Assembly (NCBI GenBank): GCA_016783145.1
Contig: JADHXD010000032.1
Span: 1 to 39,440 of the forward strand
Length of the DNA stretch: 39,440 bases
Origin: Anaerolineae bacterium
GTDB taxonomy: Bacteria; Chloroflexota; Anaerolineae; JAFGEY01
Direction: 5' to 3'
Every line of letters starts with the position of its first letter. Position 1 is the first letter of the stretch. Below the pieces are notes generated by a model. It was given only the letters and a program-made list of their open reading frames with translations. It was not told the DNA's origin and searched no databases. Below are positions 1-8,246 of this stretch, in pieces. A program made the translations under genes and the position numbers.

Positions 1-40
1 CGAAACCTTTTGCGGTTGCTTACGCCACTCGCAAGAATTC

Positions 41-481
41 ATGAATACGCAAGCGATGGCGGAGGCGGTGGCCGAAGGGTTGAGAGAAGCAGGGCGCGAG
101 GTTGACCTGTTCGATACGAACGACGGGCGATTCGACGTCGCCCAGTTCCCAAGCTACGACTGCCCCCTGCCGGGGATCTACGACGTAGCCTTTGGCTCGC
201 CGGACTACTGCTCCTACGTGGCCGGTAATCTCAAGCAGTTTATGGATGACCACTATATCGCTGACGTGCGCAAGGGCATGCAAGGGCTCAAGGACAAGCC
301 CTACGCGCTCTTCTACTCGCACGGCGGCGGCGGGCGCGTGATCGACGCGATGAAACAGATCTTTAGGCGTGTGGGTACCCTGATCGGCGAACCAGTGGGC
401 TCGCGCGGCTATCCCGCTCCGGACGTGCTGGGCAAGTGCAGGGCGCTGGGCAAGATGTTGGGAGACGCTGTCTCACGATAG
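41..481 (+). CDS. Flavodoxin-like protein, 5' end disturbed or cut by window edge
   Basis: The protein has the flavodoxin pattern: an NTQAMAEAVAEGL segment after the phosphate loop, a middle strand reading YDVAFGSPDY, and a YALFYSHGGGG strand. It should bind FMN and act as a cytosolic one-electron carrier or quinone/NADPH reductase-like protein. The first ATG in frame is at 41. However, bases 3-38 in another frame read KPFAVAYATRKNS and then stop at TGA 42-44. That looks like the missing first beta strand of a flavodoxin, which normally runs straight into the T-G-N-T phosphate loop. The gene therefore probably starts before the window and has a frame break near base 33-42. Alternatively, 41 is the true start of a shortened protein. 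Family assignment is fairly secure; the 5' end is not. Confidence 0.7.
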   Translation: MNTQAMAEAVAEGLREAGREVDLFDTNDGRFDVAQFPSYDCPLPGIYDVAFGSPDYCSYVAGNLKQFMDDHYIADVRKGMQGLKDKPYALFYSHGGGGRVIDAMKQIFRRVGTLIGEPVGSRGYPAPDVLGKCRALGKMLGDAVSR

Positions 482-545
482 AGGCTTGGGATCCGCTTTC
501 AGAGGGAGTCGCCCATCTCCTGGGAGTGATACTCGGCCTGCGATC

Positions 546-763
546 TCACAGTTCCGTCCACGCATCGCGGTCGATCTCTGCCTGACGCAAGATCTTGGCT
601 AGCAAGCCCCGGCTGATCTCACCTTCATGCGGGCTGGGAATGAACAGCTTGAGGGTACTCTTGATCATATACTCGTGCCGGCCGCCTGCTAAGGCCCCTC
701 AAAGCCTAGTCTGTGCAGGTTGCGGATCAGCTCCCTACGCTTGATAGGGCCAAAGGGAGGCAT
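546..763 (-). pseudogene. hicA: HicA-like mRNA interferase toxin, frameshifted
   Basis: The ATG at 763 overlaps the HicB stop by one base (TAATG), as expected for a coupled toxin-antitoxin pair. The first frame reads MPPFGPIKRRELIRNLHRLG, then FEGP, and hits TAG at 689-691. Shifting one base restores a HicA C-terminal half: AGGRHEYMIKST, then LKLFIPSPHEGEISRG, then LLAKILRQAEI, ending at TGA 546-548. The histidine in GGRHEY corresponds to the catalytic His of the double-stranded-RNA-binding-like HicA fold. One missing base near 690 explains the break, so the toxin is inactive unless this is a sequencing error. The order antitoxin-then-toxin is the reverse of the common hicA-hicB order but is known. 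Confidence 0.75.
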
Positions 764-1005
764 TACGTCGCTTCCAGCTCAATCGCGAGCGAGATCCCGT
801 CTACGACGGGCAGGGGATGTCCCAGGCGCAGCCCCAGGACAATCCAGCCCTCCAAGACCTCGCGCAACTGCTCGCGGCAATCTTCCAGTGTCTCAGCGTT
901 TGCGTATACGCCCTGAAAGCCGGGAATCTCGCCATAGAAAGAGCTGTCCTCCAAGATCTCATATCGGGCTCGTCGCATCGCTGCCAAGATGTACTCTGAT
1001 AGCAT
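763..1005 (-). CDS. hicB: HicB-family antitoxin
   Basis: An 80-residue protein with the partial RNase-H-like fold of HicB. It opens with an ARYEILEDSSFYGEIPGFQG strand pair, followed by an ETLEDCREQLREVLEGWI helix and a short C-terminal extension ending in IELEAT. It would neutralise HicA and may autorepress, although no separate DNA-binding domain is visible at this length. The ATG at 1005 was chosen because GGAG lies about 9 nt upstream; an in-frame start at 1035 lacks a site. The downstream hicA overlaps by one base and carries a frameshift, so this antitoxin may now lack a functional partner. Confidence 0.85.
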   Translation of the reverse strand: MLSEYILAAMRRARYEILEDSSFYGEIPGFQGVYANAETLEDCREQLREVLEGWIVLGLRLGHPLPVVDGISLAIELEAT

Positions 1006-1077
1006 TTGGCTTTCTCCTTCGGCAGGTCCTACCACCGATCAGCTATCTGGATTATAGCACAGGAACAGGCTGCGTCA

Positions 1078-1103
1078 AAAGCGTTGGATCTGTCATATCA
1101 GTT
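1078..1103 (+). repeat. Dispersed repeat, copy 1 (GCGTTGGATC core)
   Basis: The core AGCGTTGGATCTGTCATATC matches copies at 1366-1398 and 8114-8141. The shared part is GCGTTGGATC followed by an ATATCA/AAATCA block. All three copies lie on the same strand. Two flank decayed transposase sequence, so they could be insertion-sequence ends, but no matching inverted copy was found by eye. Confidence 0.4.
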
Positions 1104-1985
1104 TGCCATTGGCGGGTGTTCGCGAAGAATGCACGCCAAGTCGGCCTTGGTCTGGACCAACTCTAGGCGAACTGAGAATAGCAGTCGTGGTTGTGATTGC
1201 TTGCACCACTCCCAGCAACACCAAAACGCGGCCTGTTCGGCCCAGGCTATCGCAGAGGAGCGGAGGAAAGCCAAATGTGAGGTCAGCCCGGTCGAGGCGC
1301 AAGAGCAGCCACCTGTAGCAGTGGACTTGTCGAAGAGCGGAGGAGAGCACGCTGAGGCACGTAGTTGCCCAGGCGTTGGATCTGCGAAATCATGCCAGCA
1401 CAAGAGCTGTGGGTAGCTCCACACGTAGTCGTTGTCACGAACACCACTGAGCCACAAGCGATCTGACCCCATTCGAAGGCCGCCCTCGCCGCCTGGGTGG
1501 TTTCCAGGGCGGCGGAGGGACCCGACAAGACAGCAGCCCCCGAACAATCCAAAGATGATCGGTGATGCCAGCCGCAATGGCAGGTGTTCTGCGAAGCCAA
1601 CGTCGGCGATCGTTGGCCAGATAGAGCGGCGGGGCAGACTCTTGTGGTACGTGCAGAATCGGCAAATGTCTTGCCACATACGTGGCACCTGAACCGCCGT
1701 TCCTTCACCCTGTGCACGCCGATGTTTCCTTTGCAGGCTTGACCACTTGCGGGACAAGCCGAATTGGGGCAAGACACGGTCTGTGGGTCCACTTGGCTCC
1801 TTCTGGTTGATTTCGCAGACCGAGCCAGATTGTGCCAGTGGGTCCCAATCCCAGCAAGTGTGCCCCACCAAGGTTGAGTGGGGTCTTGCCGATGATGGCG
1901 TGCACGCCACCGTGAGCGGCATGCTCGCACCGGTTCCCGAGCGAGACAAGTGAGCGTGATGGGCATGGCGGGGGCGGTCCCGGCA
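1100..1985 (-). pseudogene. Decayed insertion-sequence transposase
   Basis: On the minus strand, between about 1790 and 1650, one frame reads DPQTVSCPNSACPASGQACK, then GNIGVHRVKERRFRCHVCGK, then TFADS. This is the zinc-ribbon N-terminus (CxxxxC...CxxC) of an IS1-like transposase type common in Chloroflexota. Downstream the expected DDE domain cannot be followed in any one frame. Scattered short stretches such as LVQTKADLACILREHP near 1170-1130 resemble helix-turn-helix segments. There is no start codon, full frame or clear terminal repeats. I see no intact gene in this stretch; it is best read as an old, eroded element. Confidence 0.5.
1366..1398 (+). repeat. Dispersed repeat, copy 2 (GCGTTGGATC core)
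   Basis: It reads TTGCCCAGGCGTTGGATC, then TGCGAAATCATGCCAG. Alignment to the copy at 8114-8141 is close over about 33 bases with a few mismatches. It sits just past the 3' end of the decayed transposase region. Confidence 0.4.
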
Positions 1986-2002
1986 CCGGGACCGCCCCCG
2001 CC
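1967..2002 (-). terminator. Strong GC hairpin after the S74 module
   Basis: Two perfect 17-base arms (GGCGGGGGCGGTCCCGG and its complement) are separated by 2 bases, about 12 bases past the end of the small exported protein gene. There is no T-run, so it is either a non-canonical terminator or an RNA-stabilising 3' hairpin. Confidence 0.6.
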
Positions 2003-2013
2003 TCGCTCGCTGG

Positions 2014-2292
2014 CTACGGAGCAGGGCGCAGGACAAGGGGCAGGAAGACCTGGTGTTTGGCTTCCCCACCCAGCCAGAACCCGCCGGACAGGGCATACCC
2101 CGCGCCGTTCATCGACAGGCCCGCGTCGGGCTGGCCGGCCGTGCCGCTCACGGCAAAGCCCTCCCCGCGGCTGGTGCCCCCGCCGCCGTCCACTGTCCAC
2201 CAGGAAAGGCCATAGGAGGTGCCCAGGGCGAGGGCGACGGCACCGAGCAGGAGCAGGGCGATCGGGATCCACAGGAAGATGGCTCGCCTCAT
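2014..2292 (-). CDS. Small exported protein with GGFW repeat and FLPLVLR tail
   Basis: A 92-residue protein. Residues about 6-28 form a hydrophobic signal or anchor segment. A glycine-rich body follows with two related units, GEGFAVSGTAGQPDAG and GAGYALSGGFW, and the C-terminus reads KHQVFLPLVLRPAP. Such SGG..Y.LSGGFW units followed by a (Y/F)LPL(V/M)LR tail recur in exported Chloroflexota proteins. The tail resembles a sorting or anchoring tag, but that role is my inference. The ATG overlaps the stop of the large upstream gene (ATGA), so the two are translationally coupled. A similar small partner follows the second surface protein at 11301-11561. Confidence 0.75.
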   Translation of the reverse strand: MRRAIFLWIPIALLLLGAVALALGTSYGLSWWTVDGGGGTSRGEGFAVSGTAGQPDAGLSMNGAGYALSGGFWLGGEAKHQVFLPLVLRPAP

Positions 2293-5200
2293 CGCTCACC
2301 TCCCGCCGATCCTCCCCCTGTGAGACGCCGGATCCAGGGCCCGAACCGCCGCGACATCCCGCCGAGCACGAGACCGAGGCCTGCCAGGAGCACACTCGTG
2401 GCCGGCGACAGGCCGCTGCGCAAAAGGGGGCGGGGAGAAGGGGCCGCGCTCGCTTCCAGCGTCGCCAGCCTGGCCTCAAAGTTGTCAAGCTGCTGACGGA
2501 GGGCGGCGTTCTCGATGTGCAGGGCGTCGACCTGGGCTGCCTGCTCCTGGCTGATGGCATAGAGACCCTGGATGGCGGCCATGGACACCCCGTCCGCGTC
2601 GAGGGTGCCGATGTAGCGGCGGTCCTCGCCGAGGCCAAAGGCTGTGTAGAGATCCCCCGCCATGGGGCCCATGTGGCGGATATCGTCTTCCTGCGAGAGG
2701 TACTGCCAGGTTTCGATGGGGACCTCGGCCAGCCGGGCGACCACCTCGCGCCCGTCCACGGGGGCAAAGGCGGTCTTGGCACTGCGATCGCTGAGCTGGG
2801 ACCACTGGCTGCTGCCCGCCGCCAGGTGCGCCCCGTTGGCGATGCCGCCACTGCCGTCGATCCCACTGATCAGCCAGAACCCGCCCGTCGCGCGGGCGAC
2901 AAACTCGTTGGGGCTCCAGGACCACGTATCATAGTTGTTGCTGTCGCTCCAGACGAAGGAGCCGTTTGCGCCGGCAGCAGTCTTGGCGCGGCGTCCGGCA
3001 GCAAAACTGTGGTCTCCGGCGGCCACGTTGCCGACCCCGCCGGGCACTGTGGATCGCCACCCGCTGGCCGTATTGGTGTCGCCCCCGCCCACGGTGGCGG
3101 ACGTGCCGCTGGCCACGTTGTCCCGCCCCCCGCCGACCGTGGCGTACACGCGGTCAATCCGCGTACCCGCGTTATCCCCGGCCTGGTTGTGGTAGCCACC
3201 GCCGACGGTCGTATAGTCGTCCGTGGCGAGATTCCCGTTCTCGGGATAAAAGTCCCCCCCGCCGGCGATCGTCGCGTAGAAGCCGCTGACGGTGTTGTTC
3301 GCCCCTCCCCCAACAGTGGCACGGCCGGCCTCGGCGGTGTTGTCCTCCCCGCCACACACTGTTGCCCCTTGCCCGTCGGCGGTGTTTCCGTCTCCTCCCG
3401 CCACCGTGCTCCCCCAGTTGCTGGCCCGGTTGTACCCGCCCCCGCCGACGGTGGCATAGTTATAGTCGGCGACATTGTGTGCCCCGCCACCGATGGTGCT
3501 CTGCTGACCGCTGGCCACGTTGTCCCCTCCCCCTCCCACGACCGAATGAAAGTTGCTTGCGGTGTTGTTCGCGCCACCGCTGACTACCGATTGATAGCCG
3601 CTCGCGGTGTTGGTGATCGTAGCCCCGTAGATGCTGAGCCCACCGCCGCCTGCTACGACGGCTCCAGTGCCGGTGGCATAGTTGTACCCGCCCCCGCTCA
3701 CGGTGGCATAGTCCGCAAGGACCTGGTTGTTCGTGCCCCCGGCGACCCCTGCGTAGAGGCCAGCGGCGAAGTTACTGTACCCTCCGCCGACGTAGGCGAA
3801 CTGCTGGCTGGCGACGTTGTACATCCCGGCACTCACCCCGGAGCGAATCCCGCTGGCCCGGTTGCCGATGCCGCCGTTGACGGTCGCGCCGTACTCTTCG
3901 GCGACGTTGCTCCATCCCCCGGCGACGAGGGCGTACTCGGCGGTGGCGCTGTTGGCCACCCCGCCTCCGACGACTGCACCGTGGCGGGTGGCCCTGTTGT
4001 AGTGCCCGCCGCCGATCGTGGCATAGGGATCCGCGCCGGTGTCTCCATCTGCCGTCCCCACGCGGTTGTCTCCCCCGCCGCCGATCGCCCCATAGTCGTC
4101 GTACACCCGGTTGTTGGTGCCTTCCAGGTCTGACTCCTCAGACGGCCCGCCGCCCGAAATGGTGGCAAAGCTGGCCCCAGCAAAGTTCCAAAAGCCGCCG
4201 CCCACGGTGGCATAGGCGCCGCCCGCCTCGTTGCCCTCGCCCCCAGCGGCCGTGCTGCCAGGGCCGAGGGCGCGGTTGTACCGCCCACCGCCAACGGCAG
4301 AGGCCTCTCCTGGTGCAAAGCCGCCGAGGCCGCCGGCCACGGTGGCGTGTGGGCCGGCAGCGTGGTTCTCCTCTCCCCCACCCACCGTGGTAGCCGTGGC
4401 CGTCACATAGTTGTTGAACCCGCCGCCGATGGTGCCGTGCTCGGCCTCCACGCTGTTATGCGCCCCGCCGCCCACGGTGGCATTCCATGCACTCGCGAGA
4501 TTGGCCGCGCCTCCGCCCACGGTGGCGTTCGGGCCCTCAACGGTGTTGAACCAGCCGCCGCCGACGGTGCCGTACGTCCCGTGGACCTGGTGCTCGCCGC
4601 CCCCACCCACAGCGGCTGCCGCCCCAGTGACGACGATGTGCTCGCCGCCAGCGACCGTTGCGGTGACCGTCTCGACGTAGTTCAGGTACCCCCCGCCAAT
4701 GGTGACCGCGGGCCCACCCGCCGTGTTCTGGCGTCCCCCTCCAACCACGGCGTGCGGGCCGGCGGCTGTATTGCCTTCGCCCCCGCCGACCGTCGACACC
4801 GCCCCTGTCGCCGCATTGACCATCCCGCCCCCAACCGTGGCGTGGTCGGCCCAGGTTCGGTTGCCGTCTCCGCCAGCGACGGTGCTAAAGGACGCTGCCG
4901 CGTGGTTGTAGGCCCCACCGCCCACAGCCGCATACGCGCCGTTTCCAGGCCCCCCACCCTCCCAGCCGGCCTGGCTGCCGATTCCCCCTCCTACCGTACC
5001 ATAGTTGTCCCACACCACGTTCGGGGCGACCTCCCCATAGTCGTCTGGGGAGCCTCCTCCGCCAATGGCCGCGCCGACTGCGTCTGGCCCGACACCGTTC
5101 CCCTCGAGCCCGCCGATCACGTTCGCGCTGACGCCGTTCGGCTCCAGGCGGAGGGCCCGTTCCTCGTGGACGCGCAGTTCGAGAGGCTGGTCATCGACCG

Positions 5201-6889
5201 TCCCTAGAAAGTGCGTCCCGGGCGAGGTCCCGGCGTTGCCCGACAGGCGCCAGTAAGAGTCGTCGTGGGCGTGTCGCTGCGCGCCGCCGTGCCGGATGTG
5301 CCGTCTCCATCAAAAGCCACGCTGAACGTGTTCCCCTCTATCAAGAGCCCCTCGCCATTGGCATAGGTCGTGTCCTCGTCGGGGGCACAGGTCCAGCCCG
5401 CCCCATCCCACTTGGCGACCTCACCCCCTGCACAGCCCTGCGGGAGGCGATAGGTCGTCGAGATGTGGAGGGTGACCTCACCCTCCTCCCCGCCGCCGGA
5501 AAGGCCGCTGCCGGCGTGGACGGCAGTGATGTCGCCCTGCCCGCCGGCGACGGGTTCGCAGACCACGTTCCCCTCCGCGTCGACCGCGCGGACGGCCTGC
5601 CCCTCCGGGCAGGGTTCGGCGATCCGGGCCTGGATGGTGGCGGTGACGACGTGGAAGGCATCGCCCTCCAGGGCCAGGCCGGGGCCGGGAGTGTAGGTGG
5701 TGTCGTCGTCGGCCTCGCAGACGACGCTGCCGTCGGCGTTGACCTGGCGGATGGCGTGCCCCTGTGGGCAGGGGTCGGCGATGCGGGCCTGGACCGTGGC
5801 GGTGACCACGTGGAAGGCGTCTCCTTCCAGCGCCAGGCCGGGGCCGGGAGCGTAGGTGGTGTCCTCATCGTCCCCGCACAGCCAGGTGCCGGTCGCCTCC
5901 TCCCACCGGGCCAACTGCGCATCCCTGCAAGCCTGCGGGAGCCGGTAGGCGCTAGAAATGGCGAGGGTCACGGCCTCTCCGCTGGCGACCTGAGCCAGCC
6001 CCTCTCCGGCGTAAATGCTCGTCCCGCTGACGACCACCGATACGTCGTCGAGGCCATCGGCAAACCCCGCAGGCACCCCGACCAGGCCCATCCAAGGGGC
6101 GTGCGTCGCGGACAAGGCCAGAGAGGCAGAGGGGACCGGCAGGGACAGCGAGAGGGTGACCGCACCGATCTCCCCGCCGCCGGTCAGGCCCTCCCCGGCA
6201 TAGACCGCGTCGATATCCCCCTCGCCACCACCGACCGGTTCGCAGACTATGCTCCCGTCAGCACGCACCTCCCGAAGTGCCGTGCCCGAATCACAGGCAC
6301 CCGTGACGCGCCGCTGGATAAACGAGGTGTCCACGTGGAAGGTGGTGTCGACCAGGGTCAGGCCCGTCCCCGGGGCGTAGGTGGTGTCGTCGTCGCCGTC
6401 GGCCAGGCCCACGGGCACGTCACCCAAGCCAGACCAGGGAGCCGTGGCGGCGTAGAGGGCATAGGGTGTGGGGGTCAGGGGCTGGCGCGGGGCGAGGGTG
6501 ACGTGGCTTGTCGCACTCCCTGCCGAGCGCACGGCGATCTCGAGATAGCGTGGCTCGCCGGCGAAAACGTTCTCCCCAAAGTCCAGGAGAAGGGTGAACG
6601 CACCGTCGGCCACCTCCACCCCTGGCCTGGGCACCGTGCTCCCGACCTGCGTGCCATGCGTGGCATCGTCATACAGACGGAACTCAAAGTCGTACCTGCC
6701 GTTAGCCGGGCTGGCGCCGTCCGTCAGGCTGCCCTGGTAGGTAAAGGCCGTGCCCAGCGCGCCTGCCATCCCCGCGTTTTCCCGCGGCGCAGGCCCTTGG
6801 GCGACGACCCCGGCCTGGGAAGTGATCAGTGCCAGCAGTGCCCATCCCAGGAAAAGCGAGCGCAGCGCGATCTGACCTTTGCTCCTCAT
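2289..6889 (-). CDS. Giant exported beta-roll protein with S74 chaperone domain, one frameshift
   Basis: The intact product would be about 1533 residues. The start is ATG 6889, preceded by AGGAGG at 5-6 nt. Domains in order: signal peptide (1 to about 30); an N-terminal beta domain (about 45-150) ending in PRQPLTPTPYALYA; repeats reading DDTTYAPGPGLALEG; about 43 glycine-triplet repeats (ATVGGG..N.A, mostly 16 residues apart, about 606-1300), probably a YadA-head-like left-handed beta-roll; an S74 intramolecular chaperone (SDRSAKTAF at about 1367, GLYAISQEQAAQVDAL); a coiled coil; and a C-terminal membrane segment (about 1494-1512). It is probably a trimeric surface fibre. The frame breaks near 5273: adding one base turns SDTPTTTL into SDHAHDDSYWRLSGNAG and joins both halves. 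Either the gene is broken or one base was lost in sequencing. Confidence 0.8.
2960..5110 (-). repeat. Tandem 48-bp coding repeats (GGG beta-roll)
   Basis: About 43 degenerate units encode x-T-V-G-G-G-x-x-N-x-A, most spaced 16 codons (48 bases) apart, with several longer insertions. The repeat is protein-level, with diverged DNA, and lies entirely inside the S74 protein gene. Such runs are prone to copy-number change and misassembly. Confidence 0.85.
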
Positions 6890-6967
6890 CGTTTCCTCCT
6901 TTGACCTGGATATTGACTCGGAACCACGCGACATCGAGATCTCGTCCTCGTACCGGGATGGCTCCGG

Positions 6968-6994
6968 GATCGTACCTGCCACAGCGGTACGATC
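6968..6994 (-). promoter_or_regulatory. Perfect inverted repeat in 5' leader of S74 gene
   Basis: GATCGTACC and GGTACGATC form 9-base arms around 9 bases. The repeat lies about 80 nt before the start codon, inside the predicted leader of about 250 nt. Another CGTACC half-site lies at 6951-6956. It could be a repressor operator or an RNA hairpin controlling translation. Confidence 0.55.
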
Positions 6995-7144
6995 GCAGAG
7001 GAGCGTCACCCGCTTCGACGGAGTGTGAGGACCACGAGGCGAGGTAGGGGTGCAGGCAAGTTGTGCGCATAGAAGGATGATAGACTCAGCGACGCGGTGG
7101 GTGTGTGTTGGAGATCAGATCGCCCTTGCGTGGTCTGCGCATAT

Positions 7145-7173
7145 TATATAGCACACGCCCGACCGAGGTTCAA
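7145..7173 (-). promoter_or_regulatory. Sigma-70-type promoter for the S74 module
   Basis: The -35 TTGAAC (7173-7168), 17-base spacer and -10 TATATA (7150-7145) run toward the S74 gene. Initiation near 7138 would leave a leader of about 250 nt that includes the inverted repeat at 6968-6994. Confidence 0.55.
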
Positions 7174-7720
7174 CTAGACGATCACCCCGATCGCATCGAA
7201 GGCGTCGCCAAAGGATTCTGTCCCCAGGACCGGCTTGAGGAGTTTAAGGTCGCCGGGCGTTGAGCTCTTGCCTTGTGTCCAGCGCTTGCCGGTATACGTC
7301 CTCGGCGGCTTTCGGCTCTCCCAGACCGGCCAGGGCATGGCCCATCCGAGTCAGGGCGAGACCACACAGGTCACAATCGCCGAGGTTCAACGCGATCGTC
7401 AACGCCTGTTCGCTGTATTCCCGGGCTGTATGATGATCGCCCAAGTGGTGGTACAGCAAGCTTGCATACGCCAGCTCAAAGACCTCAGCCCGCCAGTAGC
7501 TCGTCTCACGGAGCAGGCTCAGGGCAAGCACATAGCAAGCCTTGGCCCTGGCATAGTCGCCCAGTACGTTGCATACCTGGCCAAGGCGACCGAGCACGTC
7601 GCCTTCTTCCCCTTGATTGCCTATCCCGCGCCAGAGCTCAACGCTCTCCTCCAGGCAGGTCCAGGCGCGGGCATAGTGATTTTGGGCCAGAGGGGCAGGA
7701 TCTGCAGGGTATGCTCGACC
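7174..7720 (-). pseudogene. TPR-domain transcriptional regulator remnant
   Basis: One open frame from about 7700 to 7244 carries tetratricopeptide repeats: YARAWTCLEESVELWRGIGN, VLGRLGQVCNVLGDYARAKA, ELAYASLLYHHLGDHHTARE and LALTRMGHALAGLGEPKAAE. Helical pairs of this kind form the C-terminal sensor of LuxR/AfsR-type ATPase regulators. The frame stops at TAA 7244-7246. A neighbouring frame then gives GDLKLLKPVLGTESFGDAFD up to TAG 7174-7176, probably the original tail. No start codon, ATPase or DNA-binding domain can be traced upstream. It is an eroded fragment. A different C-terminal fragment of a similar regulator lies at 11800-12036 on the other strand. Confidence 0.6.
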
Positions 7721-8113
7721 GCTGCGGGGCGCTCGAGAGGCGGCCGGCCTACCAGCGGGCTCTGGCCCGCGCTTGGCTGGCAGCGGCCAACGTGCCGTAG
7801 GGTATTGCTGCCATCAATCGTGCCGGTCCCAAGAGAGTGTGCCTCTCGGGACATGACACCTGTGACCACTCTCTCGAGCGCATGAAAGAGGAACTCAGGG
7901 CCGAGACCGAGGTGCTGAGGGCGGGGGCGACCTACCGTCTGTGACCCTGACTCACAGCTTCCTGCAGTCGTCGATGCCGGCCAACCAGTCGCCGCCGCGG
8001 AGTTCGGCTGCCGCCCGCCGCTACGCGCGTGAGTCTCTCGTTTCGCACTGCTCTCCAGCACAATGGGCTGTTGTCACACCTGGCCCTGCGCGTCGGAGAA
8101 ACCTGTGCTTTGC
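7721..8113. other. Gene-free stretch
   Basis: I see no supportable gene here. Open frames lack ribosome sites and recognisable domains. The stretch probably contains further decayed parts of the regulator at 7174-7720. Confidence 0.5.
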
Positions 8114-8141
8114 CAAGGCGTTGGATCGATGATATCATACC
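8114..8141 (+). promoter_or_regulatory. Promoter inside dispersed repeat, copy 3
   Basis: TTGCCA, a 17-base spacer and TATCAT form a reasonable promoter ahead of the PHP gene. The same bases are copy 3 of the GCGTTGGATC repeat seen at 1078 and 1366, so the promoter may have been brought in or formed by a mobile-element end. Confidence 0.4.
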
Positions 8142-8246
8142 AGTATGAGAGTCCATTGCGCTCTCCTATGCGCCTGAACGGGACTGCTGGGCCGCTTCAC
8201 GGTGGGTGGCGATCGCTGTCCACAAGCGGAGGCATGGAGGATATCT

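Noticed and set aside
689-691. TAG in hicA as a possible pyrrolysine codon
   Set aside because: Homology resumes in a different frame after the TAG, so it is a frameshift, not read-through.
1950-4133. A 727-codon open frame on the plus strand across the beta-roll gene
   Set aside because: It is the antisense shadow of the glycine-rich GC-biased repeats, lacks a ribosome site and shows only repeat-derived composition.
2960-5110. Regularly spaced repeats as a possible CRISPR array
   Set aside because: The units are diverged coding repeats of 48 bases without constant repeats and unique spacers, and lie in one open frame.
5465-6904. A 479-codon plus-strand open frame
   Set aside because: Antisense shadow of the N-terminal half of the S74 protein, which has signal peptide, ribosome site and homologous domains on the minus strand.
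7244-7246. Stop in the TPR fragment as another recoded codon
   Set aside because: It is TAA, and the apparent continuation is in another frame, consistent with decay.
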